From NCBI RefSeq assembly GCF_003315635.1, contig NZ_PDCG01000002.1, positions 310,001 through 374,000 of the forward strand: a DNA stretch of 64,000 bases, in the 5' to 3' direction. Origin of the DNA: Bifidobacterium aemilianum. Its GTDB lineage: Bacteria; Actinomycetota; Actinomycetes; Actinomycetales; Bifidobacteriaceae. The translations under genes were made by a program, and so were the position numbers. Under the pieces are notes generated by a model. It was not told the DNA's origin. It saw nothing but the letters and a program-made list of their open reading frames with translations, and ran no database searches. Below, piece by piece: positions 1 to 9,598 of the stretch (positions within the stretch are counted from its first letter, which is position 1; every line of letters begins with the position of its first letter).

Positions 1-630
1 GTAGACCTGGGCCATGAGAGGGCTCAGACGGCTGTCCGCGCAGCCGATGGCCACATGCTGGGGTCGGGCCGGGTTGGTTAGGGGGCCCAGAACGTTGAAG
101 ACGCATGGAACACCCAAAGCCGACCTGACGGGCCCCACGAAACGCATGAACGGATGGAAGGTCTTGGCGAAGGCGAAAGTGATGCCGACCTGGTTCCCCA
201 CCTGGGCCACGGCCTCTGGGGCCAGGTCCAGGGGAAGGCCGAGTTCCTCCAGCACATCCGCGGCCCCGCATTGGGAGGAGGCGGCCCGGTTGCCATGCTT
301 GGCAATACGCACCCCTGCCGCCGCAGCCACCACGGAACCCATCGTGGAGAGGTTGACGGTGGATGCACCATCGCCGCCGGTGCCGACAATATCGGTCACC
401 TCCCCCTGCATATCCAGAGGGACGGCGTGGGCCACCATGGCCTGGGCGGCACCCCCGATCTCGGCTGCTGTCAGTCCCAGCTGCTGCTGAGTGGCCAGAA
501 CAGCGCCGACACTGGCCGGGTCCGCATTGCCCTGCATGAGGTCGTCAACGAACCATCGGGACTCCTCCGCACTCAGGTGGTCGCCTGCGACCAGCTTGGT
601 CAGAATCATTTTCCAGGTCATCTGAACCAT
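1..630 (-). CDS. trpD: Anthranilate phosphoribosyltransferase, N-terminal part (runs off the window)
   Basis: TrpD transfers the phosphoribosyl group of PRPP to anthranilate, the second step of tryptophan synthesis from chorismate. About 210 codons are present and the C-terminal third lies beyond the window edge. Seen: an N-terminal helical region (MILTKLVAGDHLSAEES) and, near residue 80, the glycine-rich PRPP-binding segment DIVGTGGDG followed by STVNLST and KHGNRAASS, all hallmarks of the TrpD family. The ATG at 630 is preceded by AGGGAAGTGAC, a good ribosome binding site; an in-frame ATG at 621 is a less likely start. The gene stands alone here, not in a trp operon on this side. Confidence is high for the family. 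Confidence 0.95.
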   Translation of the reverse strand, partial: MVQMTWKMILTKLVAGDHLSAEESRWFVDDLMQGNADPASVGAVLATQQQLGLTAAEIGGAAQAMVAHAVPLDMQGEVTDIVGTGGDGASTVNLSTMGSVVAAAAGVRIAKHGNRAASSQCGAADVLEELGLPLDLAPEAVAQVGNQVGITFAFAKTFHPFMRFVGPVRSALGVPCVFNVLGPLTNPARPQHVAIGCADSRLSPLMAQVY

Positions 631-855
631 GTCACTTCCCTTCCGTGCGGTGGATAGATGGTTGACAATACTAGGCTTGTGTCAAGTCACCCATGGTCCT
701 TGTCCCATATGCTGGAGCGTAATCTGGCCCGTAAGGCTTGCCAATCCGGCAGGCTCGGCAGACCCTGCTCAGACAGAGCAAGCCCACAGATAGATCCTTG
801 CAGAGGTCAGCCGGGACCATGCCTGGACCTATAGCGACATGACTCCCGCATATGA

Positions 856-889
856 CTGAGGGGGCCGGGCAAATGGCCGGCCCCCTCAG
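856..889 (-). terminator. Hairpin downstream of secA
   Basis: A perfect 13-bp inverted repeat (CTGAGGGGGCCGG and its complement) with an 8-base loop lies 30 bases past the secA stop. There is no clear T-run on either side, so termination strength is uncertain. The rest of the 631-918 gap holds no gene I can support. Confidence 0.6.
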
Positions 890-918
890 GGTTTCAGATC
901 TTCAGTGCCTGAGTCACC

Positions 919-3825
919 TTACTGTTCATTCTGGCCGTGGCACATCTTGTACTTACGGCCTGAGCCACAGGGGCATGGGGCGTTCTTGCCGGTGCCGGGG
1001 AAGGTGCGTCCGTCAGCCCAGGGAGTCTTCAGCTCTTCGCTCTTGGGCTTTTTGCTGGTCGGAACCTTGCCGTCGGCATGGCTGACGGGAGCGGGGCCCA
1101 CGATGACCGAATCATCCACGGGACGCTGGTCGTCATCAGCCGACTCCTGATTCCGTCTGTCGGCCACGGCCTCCACGTCGGCATCCTCATCACGCTGGTC
1201 GGGGTCGGCTGGCCCGGAGGCGGATGTGGCGGCCTCCAGATCGGCTTCCTCGGCACCATGCTCGGACCCAGGAACAATAGGCGATTGCTCGTCGATGTCC
1301 TCGTACAGATCCTGGGTCTCGGATATCTGCTGGATATCCACATGGAAGAGGAGCTGCACGCTCTCCTCCTTGATGGCCTCGACCATGGAGTTGTACATCT
1401 GGAAGCCCTCGCGCTGGTACTCGACCAGGGGGTCGCGCTGACCCATGCCACGCAGGCCGATGCCGTCCTTGAGGTAGTCCATCTCGTAGAGGTGCTCACG
1501 CCACTTGCGGTCCAGCACCGCCAGGACCACACGGCGTTCCAGCTGGCGCAGGGAGTCCTCACCCAGCTGCTCCTCGAGCTCCTGGTAGAGCTTGTCGGCG
1601 TCCTCGACCACCAGCTCCGTGAGCTTCTTGACGGCCTTGTCTCCCTTGAGCTTGGAGACCTCCTCCTTGGCCTCGTCAGCATCGAGCTTGATGGGAAAGA
1701 GGGCGTCGAAGGCTTTGAAGAGACTGTCCCAATCCCAGTCGGCGGCCTTGTCCGAAGCCTTTCCGGCAGCCTTGATGTAGCTCTCGATGGTGTCGGAGAT
1801 GAAACGCTCGATATCCTCGTGAATGTCGGCGCCCTTGAGGACGGCCTGACGCTCCGAGTAGATGACCTTACGCTGCTTGTTCATCACGTCGTCATACTTG
1901 AGGACGTTCTTACGGATCTCGTAGTTGCGCGATTCCACGGTCTTCTGGGCGTTGCGCACACCCTTGGAGACGGACTTAGCCACAATGGGCTCGCCCTCGG
2001 GGATGCCCTTGGACATGACCCTGGCCACCAGCTGGGTGTTGAACAGACGCATGAGGTCGTCTTCCAGGCTCAGGTAGAAGCGGGACTCACCCGGGTCTCC
2101 CTGACGACCGGAACGACCGCGCAGCTGGTTGTCGATACGGCGGGACTCGTGGCGCTCGGTGCCCAGCACATACAGGCCGCCAAGTTCGATGACCTCCTCA
2201 TGCTCGTCCTTGGCCTGCTCCTTGACCTCAGCCAGGGTGCCCGGCCAGCGCTTCTCATACTCATCGGGGGTGTCCTCAGATGAATACCCCTCTGACTTGA
2301 GCTTCTGATCGGCCAGGAACTCGACGTTGCCGCCCAGCATGATATCGGTACCACGTCCGGCCATGTTGGTAGCCACGGTGACGGCACCCTTGCGACCGGC
2401 GACCGCCACGACCGCAGCCTCCTGGGCATGGTGCTTGGCGTTGAGGACCTGGTGGTCGATGCCCGCCACATCCAGCAGGGAGGAGAGTACCTCGGAGGAT
2501 TCAACCGATGCGGTGCCCAGGAGGACCGGCTGGCCCTTGGCGTGCCGCAGGGCCACGTCCTTGACGATCGCCGTCAGCTTCTCCTTCTGGGTCCGGTAGA
2601 TCAGGTCGTCCTTGTCCTCACGGACCATGGGCTTGTTGGTCGGAATCGGCAACACACCCAACTTATAGGTGTTCATGAACTCGGCGGCCTCGGTCTCAGC
2701 GGTACCGGTCATACCCGAAAGCTTGTCGTACATGCGGAAGTAGTTCTGCAGGGTGATGGTGGCGAAGGTCTGGTTCTCAGGCTGGACCTCGACACCCTCC
2801 TTGGCCTCCAGGGCCTGGTGGAGTCCCTCGTTGTAGCGGCGGCCGGGCAAAACACGGCCGGTGTGCTCGTCGACGATCATGACCTCACCCTTGGTGACCA
2901 CATAGTCCTTGTCACGTAGGAAGAGTTCCTTGGCCTTGATGGCGTTGTTGAGGTAGCCGATGAGGGCGGTGTTGCTGGGCTCGTAGAGGTTGTCGATGCC
3001 CAGGAAGTCCTCCACCCTGGCGATGCCAGGGTCCAGGATGCCGACGGTCTTCTTCTTCTCGTCGACTGTGTAATCCTCATCACGGGAGAGCTTGGGGGCC
3101 AGCTTGGCGAATTGACGGTACCAACGGGTCACGTCGCCCTCGGCTGGGCCGGAGATGATCAGAGGGGTACGGGCCTCATCAATCAGGATGGAGTCGACCT
3201 CATCGACGATGGCATAGTGGTGGCCACGCTGGACCAGCTCGTTCTTCTCCCATGCCATGTTGTCTCGCAGGTAGTCGAAACCGAACTCATTGTTGGTGCC
3301 GTAGGTGATGTCCGCCTGGTACTGCTTACGGCGTTCGGCCGGCTTCTGGTCGGTGATGATGCAGCCGACACTCATATCCAGGAAGCGGAAGATGCGGCCC
3401 ATGAGCTCCGACTGGTAGGAGGCCAGGTAGTCGTTGACGGTGACCACGTGGACACCCTTGCCCTCCAGGGCGTTCAGATAGGCCGGCAGGGTGGCGACCA
3501 GGGTCTTGCCTTCACCGGTCTTCATCTCGGCGATGTTACCCCAATGCAGGGCCGCGCCACCCATCAGCTGAACATCGAAGTGCCGCTGGCCCAAGGTGCG
3601 CTTGGAGACCTCACGGACGGTGGCGAAGGCCTCCGGCATCAGGTCGTCAAGTTTCTCGCCATGTTCCAGGCGTTCCTTGAATTTGGCGGTCTGCCCCTTG
3701 AGCTCCTCGTCGCTCATTGCCGAAATCTCATCCTCGCAGGCGTTGACTGCCTTGGCCACATTCTCAAGCTTCTTGATCTGGTGGCCTTCGCCCATGCGAA
3801 GAGCCTTGTCGACGATATCTACCAC
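919..3825 (-). CDS. secA: Preprotein translocase ATPase SecA
   Basis: SecA is the motor that drives unfolded preproteins through the SecYEG channel by ATP hydrolysis. The 968-residue product starts at GTG 3825 after GGAG. Seen in order: the Walker A segment MKTGEGKT near residue 105, the DEAD-type motif [18 protein letters not shown] near residue 210, the preprotein cross-linking and second nucleotide-binding regions (NMAGRGTD near residue 490, [13 protein letters not shown] near 570), an acidic linker and a C-terminal zinc motif [14 protein letters not shown] that binds SecB-like partners or ribosomes in other species. Length and the CPCGSG tail match the housekeeping SecA1 rather than the shorter SecA2. 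It has its own leader, separated from hpf by a strong terminator. Confidence 0.98.
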   Translation of the reverse strand: MVDIVDKALRMGEGHQIKKLENVAKAVNACEDEISAMSDEELKGQTAKFKERLEHGEKLDDLMPEAFATVREVSKRTLGQRHFDVQLMGGAALHWGNIAEMKTGEGKTLVATLPAYLNALEGKGVHVVTVNDYLASYQSELMGRIFRFLDMSVGCIITDQKPAERRKQYQADITYGTNNEFGFDYLRDNMAWEKNELVQRGHHYAIVDEVDSILIDEARTPLIISGPAEGDVTRWYRQFAKLAPKLSRDEDYTVDEKKKTVGILDPGIARVEDFLGIDNLYEPSNTALIGYLNNAIKAKELFLRDKDYVVTKGEVMIVDEHTGRVLPGRRYNEGLHQALEAKEGVEVQPENQTFATITLQNYFRMYDKLSGMTGTAETEAAEFMNTYKLGVLPIPTNKPMVREDKDDLIYRTQKEKLTAIVKDVALRHAKGQPVLLGTASVESSEVLSSLLDVAGIDHQVLNAKHHAQEAAVVAVAGRKGAVTVATNMAGRGTDIMLGGNVEFLADQKLKSEGYSSEDTPDEYEKRWPGTLAEVKEQAKDEHEEVIELGGLYVLGTERHESRRIDNQLRGRSGRQGDPGESRFYLSLEDDLMRLFNTQLVARVMSKGIPEGEPIVAKSVSKGVRNAQKTVESRNYEIRKNVLKYDDVMNKQRKVIYSERQAVLKGADIHEDIERFISDTIESYIKAAGKASDKAADWDWDSLFKAFDALFPIKLDADEAKEEVSKLKGDKAVKKLTELVVEDADKLYQELEEQLGEDSLRQLERRVVLAVLDRKWREHLYEMDYLKDGIGLRGMGQRDPLVEYQREGFQMYNSMVEAIKEESVQLLFHVDIQQISETQDLYEDIDEQSPIVPGSEHGAEEADLEAATSASGPADPDQRDEDADVEAVADRRNQESADDDQRPVDDSVIVGPAPVSHADGKVPTSKKPKSEELKTPWADGRTFPGTGKNAPCPCGSGRKYKMCHGQNEQ

Positions 3826-3986
3826 TTTCGCTCCCTAGCTGCTCTATAACGCGCGTAGCCCGGTCGCTTCCACCAGGCACAAACTCTATTCAATAGTACG
3901 CGAAGACACGGATTTTTGCGGTCAATCCCGGCAGATTCCCTATGGAGTATGGGGCTTCTCCTTACTCTCACTGACGGCAAAATGCG

Positions 3987-4022
3987 GCAGGGCCCACATC
4001 GACACTCCGATGTGGGCCCTGC
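3987..4022 (-). terminator. Rho-independent terminator of hpf
   Basis: A perfect 15-bp stem (GCAGGGCCCACATCG and its complement, 6-base loop) lies 62 bases past the hpf stop. In the minus direction it is followed by CGCATTTTGCC, so it fits a terminator isolating hpf from secA. Confidence 0.85.
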
Positions 4023-4083
4023 ATTGGGGGCTGCTGTGGCTCATTGCCTGGTGCCTTGCAGGCTTCCTACCGACCGCCTGACC

Positions 4084-4788
4084 TCACTTGCCCTGCTGGT
4101 CCTTACCGATGTTTTCTGCGGTGTCGATTTCGAAGACACCATAGGACCAACCGTGCCGGCGGTAGACGACCGAGGGGCGGTTGGTGTCCTTGTTGACAAA
4201 GAGGAAGAAGTCATGACCGATCAGCTCCATCTCATACAGGGCCTCGTCAATGCTCATGGGTTCGGCGACATGCAGCTTGCGACGGATCACAATGGGTGTG
4301 TCACCAACTTGCACCTCAATGGACTCGCCCGGTCCCAAGTCGGAGGCCAGGTCCTGGGCATCGCCATCCTTGTTGGGCTCCTCCTCCTTCAGGGCCTCAT
4401 CCTGCGAGGGATCGGTCACTACAGGGCCCAGATTGGCGGGGGCCGGCCCCAAATCGGCGGGTATCGTGCTCTTGTAGCCGCGACGATGGTCCTTGCGGCG
4501 GTCACGGGTGCGGCGCAGGCGAAGGGTCAACTTGTCCACGGCCAGGTCCAAGGCGGAGATCTCGTCGGCGCTGGAGGCCTCGGCGCGGATGACGGTCTTA
4601 CCGGCGTAGACGGTGATCTCCACCTTCTCGGCAATGTCCGACTGGCGGGGGTTGCCCTCGTGGCTCAGGACGATCTGCACCCGCTGTGCATCCGGTGCGA
4701 TGGTGGTCACACGACTCATCTTGCTGTCGACCAGGTCACGAAACTTCTGCTTGATCTGCGTATGGCGTCCGGTAACGGCGATATCCAT
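4084..4788 (-). CDS. hpf: Ribosome hibernation promoting factor, long form
   Basis: Long HPF dimerises 70S ribosomes into inactive 100S particles during stress or stationary phase. The 234-residue product has the two-domain layout of the long form: an N-terminal S30AE/RaiA domain (MDIAVTGRHTQIKQKF, then the basic segment LRRTRDRRKDH near residue 90), an acidic and proline-rich linker (about 105-165), and the C-terminal dimerisation domain ending VVYRRHGWSYGVFEID. The ATG at 4788 is preceded by GAGGTTCAC. Actinobacteria often place hpf next to secA, as here. The comF gene often found upstream is absent and rnpB sits there instead. Confidence 0.95.
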   Translation of the reverse strand: MDIAVTGRHTQIKQKFRDLVDSKMSRVTTIAPDAQRVQIVLSHEGNPRQSDIAEKVEITVYAGKTVIRAEASSADEISALDLAVDKLTLRLRRTRDRRKDHRRGYKSTIPADLGPAPANLGPVVTDPSQDEALKEEEPNKDGDAQDLASDLGPGESIEVQVGDTPIVIRRKLHVAEPMSIDEALYEMELIGHDFFLFVNKDTNRPSVVYRRHGWSYGVFEIDTAENIGKDQQGK

Positions 4789-4963
4789 GTGAACCTCCTC
4801 AATTCAAGCGGCCAAGCCGCTATGTGACGGGCCAGACGGCCACTTCACCGTCCTGGTATGTCTTATTGTAGACGCGAATGGTTCGGTGCTGGCTGAACCC
4901 GCCCGAGATGACCGCCATTTCCTCAGTCAACGAATCGCGCGGGTCCACGTGGGGATTCACCGC

Positions 4964-4969
4964 TATACT
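4964..4969 (+). promoter_or_regulatory. -10 element of rnpB
   Basis: TATACT lies 8 bases before the first base pair of the RNase P RNA helix P1. No convincing -35 hexamer is visible at 16-18 bases upstream. Confidence 0.5.
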
Positions 4970-4976
4970 TGAACTC

Positions 4977-5343
4977 TTGAGACCTCTTGATGGCCGCGAC
5001 CCCACCTTGGTGGGGTTGAGGAACTTCCGGGCTCCGCAGAGCACGATGGCGGATAACGTCCGCCCAGGGTGACCTGAGAGATAGCGCAGCAGAGAATAGA
5101 CCGCCTGACCGGCTTTTGCCTGGTCAGGTAAGGGTGAAACGGCGGTGTAAGAGACCACCGGGCCGCTGGTAACAGTCGGCCGCATGGCAAGCCTCATCGG
5201 GAGCAAGGCCAAGCAGAAGGCACTAAGGGCTGCTCGCCCGAGCCTTCGGGTAGGCTGCTAGAGCCTGGCGGCAACGTCAGGTCGAGATGGATGGCCATCC
5301 GTGTGGAAACACACGACAGAACCCGGGGTAGAAGAGGTCTCAC
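4977..5343 (+). ncRNA. rnpB: RNase P RNA, type A
   Basis: This is the catalytic RNA that removes 5' leaders from tRNA precursors. Seen: the conserved 5' block GAGGAACTTCCGGGCTCC near 5018, the core AGAATAGACCGCC, GTGAAACGGCGGTGTAAGAG, CATCGGGAGCAAGGCC, GGTCGAGATGGATGGCC, and the 3' block ACAGAACCCGG near 5315. The ends are set by an 11-bp helix P1 between TGAGACCTCTT (4978-4988) and AAGAGGTCTCA (5332-5342). Length (about 365) fits the type A class. An open frame of 130 codons crosses this RNA on the other strand and is not a gene. Confidence 0.96.
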
Positions 5344-5352
5344 CTCCCCTTT

Positions 5353-5412
5353 CACTCCACTGCATACATGCAGTGGAGTGCCAACAAGGAACGTTGGAAG
5401 ACCAACAGTTTT
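5353..5412 (+). terminator. Likely rnpB terminator region
   Basis: A perfect 12-bp stem with a 4-base loop (CACTCCACTGCA and its complement, 5353-5380) follows the RNase P RNA. A second small hairpin GTTGG-AAGA-CCAAC (5393-5406) is followed by AGTTTT. Either or both could end rnpB transcription. Confidence 0.6.
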
Positions 5413-5547
5413 AGCGCATCGAGGACATCGGGTGCATGACAGCTGATATAGCCGTGTTGTATCACCTATGTGTCACTTTGACATCATTTCCAGGCGCGAT
5501 AGGACATCTACCAAGCCGACCCCAATCAGCCAACAGGATTATCCAGG

Positions 5548-6438
5548 TCAGTCCCCATCGGTGAAGAGGGCTGAGGCAATCTCATTGAGGATGGCCGGAT
5601 CATGCCCCTTGCGCCCTCCGGCACTCCAGAAACGACGTTTACGGACCTGCAGGTCCAGGCCTGCGGTCTTGCGGGCCGTCCTGCGGCCAAGTTCCCAGGC
5701 TGCATCAACAAAGACGCCGGAATCCTCAGCCTCCCCGGCCACTTGCAGGGCCAGGGGTCTGGCGACGCCCTTGCGGGTCAGTTCCATGACGGTGCCACGC
5801 TTGCCCATCTGCCGGGCAGCGCAATAGCGAACCACCGACTGGGCATAGGCAAGATCGTCAAGCAGACCAAGTTCGGTCAACCTATGAATGACGGACTCAA
5901 CAACATCCACCTCATAACCCTTGGCCAGGAGACGTGACCGCAGGCTTTCCGATGATTTCGCCGAGGCGTCCAGGAGCCTGAGTCCGGCCTCCCGGCAGGC
6001 ATCAACATCAGTCGGATCCTTTGGACTCTGAGGAGTGCAGGAACCGACACTGCTCCCCTTCCTGCCGGACCTAGCCTTGGCCGGCCTCCCCCAGGAGGAC
6101 CGTTGCCGCTGAGTCGCAGGAGCCTCCATGCAGGCTCCGAAGCCTCCCCTTGGCAGGGTGAGGGTAGACCCACCAATGGAAGGGCTCTCGTCAGGCAAGC
6201 CAGTAGGCACAGCCCGAGGAGCCTTTGCCTGATCTCTACCTGGGGCTGGGGAGGCCTCTACAGCCTTCATCGCTCCGGTTTCAGCAGCCGTAATAGGTCC
6301 ACCCATCTGCGGCGGCAGAGCCCTGGCTGCCGCCAGATCAGACCCATCGGCCAGGTCCTGCGGTTCAGGCTCATCTGGCACAGTGGCGGCCTCAGGCAGA
6401 AGCTCCTTGCCTTCCAGAAATTCCTCGACACTGATCAT
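5548..6438 (-). CDS. recX: RecA regulator RecX
   Basis: RecX binds RecA filaments and limits their activity. The recognisable RecX domain is the C-terminal part (about residue 140 to the end), with the three-helix repeats seen as SSESLRSRLLAKGYEVDVVESVIHRL (only partly quoted: LLAKGYEVDVV) and LLDDLAYAQSVVR. The product is 296 residues, long for the family, because of a low-complexity Ala/Pro-rich N-terminal extension. The chosen ATG at 6438 (MISVEEFLEG) is 35 bases past the recA stop; the open frame continues upstream but inside recA. The ribosome binding site is weak, which fits coupling to recA. SOS control via the recA promoter is inferred. Confidence 0.88.
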   Translation of the reverse strand: MISVEEFLEGKELLPEAATVPDEPEPQDLADGSDLAAARALPPQMGGPITAAETGAMKAVEASPAPGRDQAKAPRAVPTGLPDESPSIGGSTLTLPRGGFGACMEAPATQRQRSSWGRPAKARSGRKGSSVGSCTPQSPKDPTDVDACREAGLRLLDASAKSSESLRSRLLAKGYEVDVVESVIHRLTELGLLDDLAYAQSVVRYCAARQMGKRGTVMELTRKGVARPLALQVAGEAEDSGVFVDAAWELGRRTARKTAGLDLQVRKRRFWSAGGRKGHDPAILNEIASALFTDGD

Positions 6439-6472
6439 GATGTTTGCTACAAACCCTAGGGCGCGACCGCTA

Positions 6473-7630
6473 TCAGCCGAGGTCCGCGCTGGCACCAGCC
6501 GGAGCCTTCGCTTCAGCGTCGGTGGTCTCGGGACCGGCGCTTTCCGCAGACGCTTCGCCATCCGCTGACTCATCGGATGGGATGACGCCGAAGGCAATCT
6601 TGACCTTCTTCTCAATCTCGTCGGAGATGGGCGGATTGTCCTTGAGGAATTGACGGACATTCTCACGCCCCTGCCCCAATTGGTCACCCTCGTAGGTGAA
6701 CCAGGAGCCGGACTTCTTGATCACATTGGCCTGCAGGGCCATGTCGATGATGGAGCCCTCCTTGGAGATTCCCTCACCGTAAAGCATGTCGAATTCGGCG
6801 AACTTGAAGGGCGGAGCCATCTTGTTCTTGACCACCTTGACCTTGGTGCGGTTGCCCACGGCCTCGTCCCCGTTCTTCAGGGTCTGGATACGACGAATAT
6901 CCAAGCGGACCGAGGCATAGAACTTCAGGGCCTTGCCACCGGTGGTGGTCTCGGGACTGCCGAAAAAGACACCGATCTTCTCACGCAGCTGGTTGATGAA
7001 GATAGCGGTGGTGCCGGTCTGGGACAGGGCACCGGTCATCTTGCGCAGGGCCTGGCTCATGAGCCTGGCCTGCAGGCCCACGTGGCTGTCTCCCATATCG
7101 CCTTCGATCTCGGCCTTGGGAACCAGGGCGGCCACGGAATCAATCACGATGACGTCGAGGGCCCCCGAGCGAATCAGCATGTCCGCGATTTCCAGAGCCT
7201 GCTCGCCATTGTCGGGCTGGGAGACAATCAGAGAATCCGTATCGACACCCAAATGCTTGGCATAGACCGGATCCAGGGCGTGCTCGGCATCAATGAAGGC
7301 CGCCACGCCGCCATTCTTCTGGGCGTTGGCCACACAATGGAGGGCCAGGGTGGTCTTACCCGAGGATTCAGGACCATAGATCTCGACGATTCTGCCCCGA
7401 GGCAGACCACCGATGCCCAAGGCCATATCAAGGGCAAGCGAACCGGTGGGGATGACCTCCACATCCTGGGCGGGCTTGTCACCCAGCCGCATGGCGGACC
7501 CCTTGCCAAAGTTCTTCTCGACCTGTGCCAGAGCGGTCTTCAAAGCCGCCTGACGCCTGGGATCAACACCAGGCTCGTCGGCCATGTTCTGGGGAGCCGC
7601 CTTGGACTTGCCCTTTGACTGCTGTGCCAT
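6473..7630 (-). CDS. recA: Recombinase RecA
   Basis: RecA forms filaments on single-stranded DNA, performs strand exchange and stimulates LexA self-cleavage. The 385-residue product has the Walker A motif GPESSGKT (residues 86-93), Walker [13 protein letters not shown], loop L2 region and [11 protein letters not shown]. The C-terminal tail is Ala/Glu rich. The start at 7630 (MAQQSKGK) is chosen over an upstream in-frame ATG at 7648 because AAGGAGAAGACA directly precedes it. A LexA box and -10 element lie about 210-240 bases upstream. recX follows with a 34-base gap, so the two are probably co-transcribed. Confidence 0.98.
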   Translation of the reverse strand: MAQQSKGKSKAAPQNMADEPGVDPRRQAALKTALAQVEKNFGKGSAMRLGDKPAQDVEVIPTGSLALDMALGIGGLPRGRIVEIYGPESSGKTTLALHCVANAQKNGGVAAFIDAEHALDPVYAKHLGVDTDSLIVSQPDNGEQALEIADMLIRSGALDVIVIDSVAALVPKAEIEGDMGDSHVGLQARLMSQALRKMTGALSQTGTTAIFINQLREKIGVFFGSPETTTGGKALKFYASVRLDIRRIQTLKNGDEAVGNRTKVKVVKNKMAPPFKFAEFDMLYGEGISKEGSIIDMALQANVIKKSGSWFTYEGDQLGQGRENVRQFLKDNPPISDEIEKKVKIAFGVIPSDESADGEASAESAGPETTDAEAKAPAGASADLG

Positions 7631-7840
7631 TGTCTTCTCCTTAACCATTTATGCCCCGAAGGAACATCACCACTGTTTGCCACTTCCACCCTATGCATCC
7701 CGGGGAAGGCAATCCACCACCACAGCCCATGTGGTCGAAGGCCTGCCCTTTCGACACGCCGGCCATTGCATCTACGGGCCGAACCTTGCCTCCAAGGCCC
7801 ACATCCAAAGGTTTCACATCAGTGCTTGCAACTGTCAACT

Positions 7841-7846
7841 ACTATA
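7841..7846 (-). promoter_or_regulatory. Putative -10 element of recA
   Basis: Read on the minus strand the hexamer is TATAGT. The position 16-17 bases upstream, where a -35 would sit, falls inside the LexA box, so bound LexA would block this promoter. The inferred leader would be about 205 bases. Confidence 0.5.
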
Positions 7847-7856
7847 GCGGAAGATA

Positions 7857-7870
7857 CGAACATATGTTCG
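7857..7870. promoter_or_regulatory. LexA (SOS) box upstream of recA
   Basis: CGAACATATGTTCG is a perfect 14-base palindrome and an exact match to the Gram-positive LexA operator CGAAC-N4-GTTCG. It lies between recA and the DUF3046 gene, so it most likely controls recA-recX. Confidence 0.92.
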
Positions 7871-7943
7871 AATATCTCCCTGGACACGCCGATATCGGCT
7901 GTAGCCAGTCACACGTATTGAACCGCCCAAAGCCTAGCCAGCC

Positions 7944-8177
7944 CTAGGCCGCCGGCAAAGGCGGGGCCACATGGTCCTTGCCCCAACGCTGGGCATCGGG
8001 AATGTCCATCTGGTCACATAGGACATTCCAGACGATCCGAGGCTCCACACCAGCCTCCAGGGCCTCCACTACGGTCATGTCGTCCAAGGCGGTCAGTTTC
8101 ATATCACGGGATATGCTGCGGCCGTAGACCCGACCCAGCACCTCCTCCAACAACTCCCAAAATTCACGTTCTCTCAC
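7944..8177 (-). CDS. DUF3046 family protein
   Basis: A 77-residue protein of unknown function. The sequence (MREREFWELLEEVLG at the start, then LDDMTVVEALEAGVEPRIVW and an ending around DIPDAQRWG) matches the actinobacterial DUF3046 family, which is regularly encoded just upstream of recA, as it is here. It is acidic and has no signal peptide or membrane segment. The function is not known; the conserved position suggests a link with recombination, which is inference only. Confidence 0.85.
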   Translation of the reverse strand: MREREFWELLEEVLGRVYGRSISRDMKLTALDDMTVVEALEAGVEPRIVWNVLCDQMDIPDAQRWGKDHVAPPLPAA

Positions 8178-8226
8178 AACTCCACTCTAGCGACTCCCAA
8201 ACCCGGCTTGTGCCTTCAGCGGACAT

Positions 8227-8266
8227 GGAGGAGCCCGCCAACCACTCAGGGCCGGCGGGCTCCTCC
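8227..8266 (-). terminator. Hairpin downstream of clgR
   Basis: A perfect 13-bp stem (GGAGGAGCCCGCC and its complement) with a 14-base loop lies 57 bases past the clgR stop. It lacks a T-run, but its position between clgR and the DUF3046 gene fits a terminator. Confidence 0.6.
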
Positions 8267-8322
8267 TCACGCATTCCAAGAGACGGCCCCAGCACTGCGG
8301 GGAGCCATCCCTATGTACACCA

Positions 8323-8832
8323 TCAGGCCTGGTCGGACTCCAGATAATCAGCGACCATACGCAGCATCTGTGCGGTGCTCAGCCCCAGGGACTCGGCAAT
8401 GGAGGCCAGCAGTTCGGAGCTTGCCTCCTTCTGCCCACGCTCAACCTCGGACAGGTAGCCCAAGGAGACACCCGCCTTCTCGCTGACCTCACGCAGGGTC
8501 TTGTGGTCACGGGTGCGCAGGTCTCGCAGGACATGGCCAATTGCCTCACGCAGGGAGAGGTCCTTGTTCCGGTCGGAGAAGTCGTGCTTGTGGGCGCTGG
8601 AGCGTGACTTGCGCTGCTCGGCATCCTCCTCCTGCCACATGCGGCTTAGGGCAGCCTGGCGCTCATCCTTGGCCCTCTTGGCCTCACGGGCCTTGATCAC
8701 CTGCTGCTGGGCGTACATCACGGCGCGGCGCTGGGCAGGGGTCAAGTCACGCACACGGGCGTTTGGCTGCTCAGAGCGGCCGGTCAGGGTGTTGACATCC
8801 ATTCGTTCATCGGTTCGAGTCATCATTTCCAT
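8323..8832 (-). CDS. clgR: ClgR-like XRE-family transcriptional regulator
   Basis: ClgR activates clp protease and other proteostasis genes in actinobacteria. The 169-residue product carries a helix-turn-helix in its C-terminal half ([22 protein letters not shown], of which the core [13 protein letters not shown] is diagnostic) after a basic N-terminal extension ([11 protein letters not shown]). Position directly downstream of cinA is the conserved ClgR locus. Several ATGs lie close together; 8832 has AAAGGGG nine bases upstream, and 8823 is an alternative. Confidence 0.85.
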   Translation of the reverse strand: MEMMTRTDERMDVNTLTGRSEQPNARVRDLTPAQRRAVMYAQQQVIKAREAKRAKDERQAALSRMWQEEDAEQRKSRSSAHKHDFSDRNKDLSLREAIGHVLRDLRTRDHKTLREVSEKAGVSLGYLSEVERGQKEASSELLASIAESLGLSTAQMLRMVADYLESDQA

Positions 8833-8897
8833 CTCTACTGTCCCCTTTACCCCTATCGTTCTCTGCTTACACCATACCCAACAGACTTTTCGAGGTA

Positions 8898-9485
8898 TTA
8901 TTCCTGGTCGGCTCCTGTGAGCTGGACCACAGTACGCAGCAGGTGGACGACGGTCTGCAGGCGCACCGACTCCCGGGACCCCTGCAATCTCAGTTCCGTG
9001 GCCTCCAGCAGGCCCGAGTCCAGCCTTCCGGAAACGGCAACCGGCACAGGTAGGCAGACTCCGACGTAGACCAGTCCTGCTGGTTTGTCGCCGTCAGGGC
9101 CGGGGCCAGCCACCCCCGTGGTCGACAGGCCGATGATCCGGTCGCCATACTGGCTCTGCCGGTATAGGGCCGCCGCGCCTTGGGCCATCTGCCGAGCCAC
9201 CTCCGGATCCACGGCACCCTTGCGGGACAGGAGATCAGCGTCGACATGCAGTATGGATGCCTTGGCGGCTATGTCATAGGTGACGGCAGATCCCAAAAAT
9301 ACGGCTGAGGCGCCGGGAATCCGCACGAAGGCATCGGCCAGAAGACCGCCGGTCAAGGATTCCGCGGCCGCAATCCTCAGCCGCCGCTTGCCGCAGTATT
9401 CCATAATGCGAGCGGCAAGCGTGTCGGCCTGCCCACGCAGGTCCTGCCCACCGGATGTGTCAAATGGTGATGGAACCTCAGCCAT
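8898..9485 (-). CDS. cinA: CinA-family nicotinamide-nucleotide amidohydrolase
   Basis: The 195-residue protein is the stand-alone CinA C-terminal domain (PncC type), which deamidates nicotinamide mononucleotide to nicotinic acid mononucleotide in pyridine nucleotide salvage. Seen: [12 protein letters not shown] near residue 40, [12 protein letters not shown] near 65 and the loop [22 protein letters not shown] near 125 (quoted core [14 protein letters not shown]). The N-terminal molybdopterin-binding domain of full-length CinA is missing, as is usual for this locus. Start 9485 (MAEVPS) is preferred because GGGAGGACCGTC precedes it; an upstream ATG at 9509 has no such site. It lies between pgsA and clgR. 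Confidence 0.9.
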   Translation of the reverse strand: MAEVPSPFDTSGGQDLRGQADTLAARIMEYCGKRRLRIAAAESLTGGLLADAFVRIPGASAVFLGSAVTYDIAAKASILHVDADLLSRKGAVDPEVARQMAQGAAALYRQSQYGDRIIGLSTTGVAGPGPDGDKPAGLVYVGVCLPVPVAVSGRLDSGLLEATELRLQGSRESVRLQTVVHLLRTVVQLTGADQE

Positions 9486-9598
9486 GACGGTCCTCCCTGA
9501 GTTGCGCATAGACAGTACTCAACACTCACCATAGCGCAGACTGGGACCTGTGTCTGCCGCCGCGAACCAGCAAATCCGGTGGGGTATGCGCAACCTGC

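Noticed and set aside
1078..2283. 401-codon plus-strand frame inside secA
   Set aside because: Antisense shadow of the conserved secA coding sequence in GC-rich DNA.
4820..5212. 130-codon minus-strand frame
   Set aside because: It covers the RNase P RNA and its composition follows that RNA; no protein family is seen.
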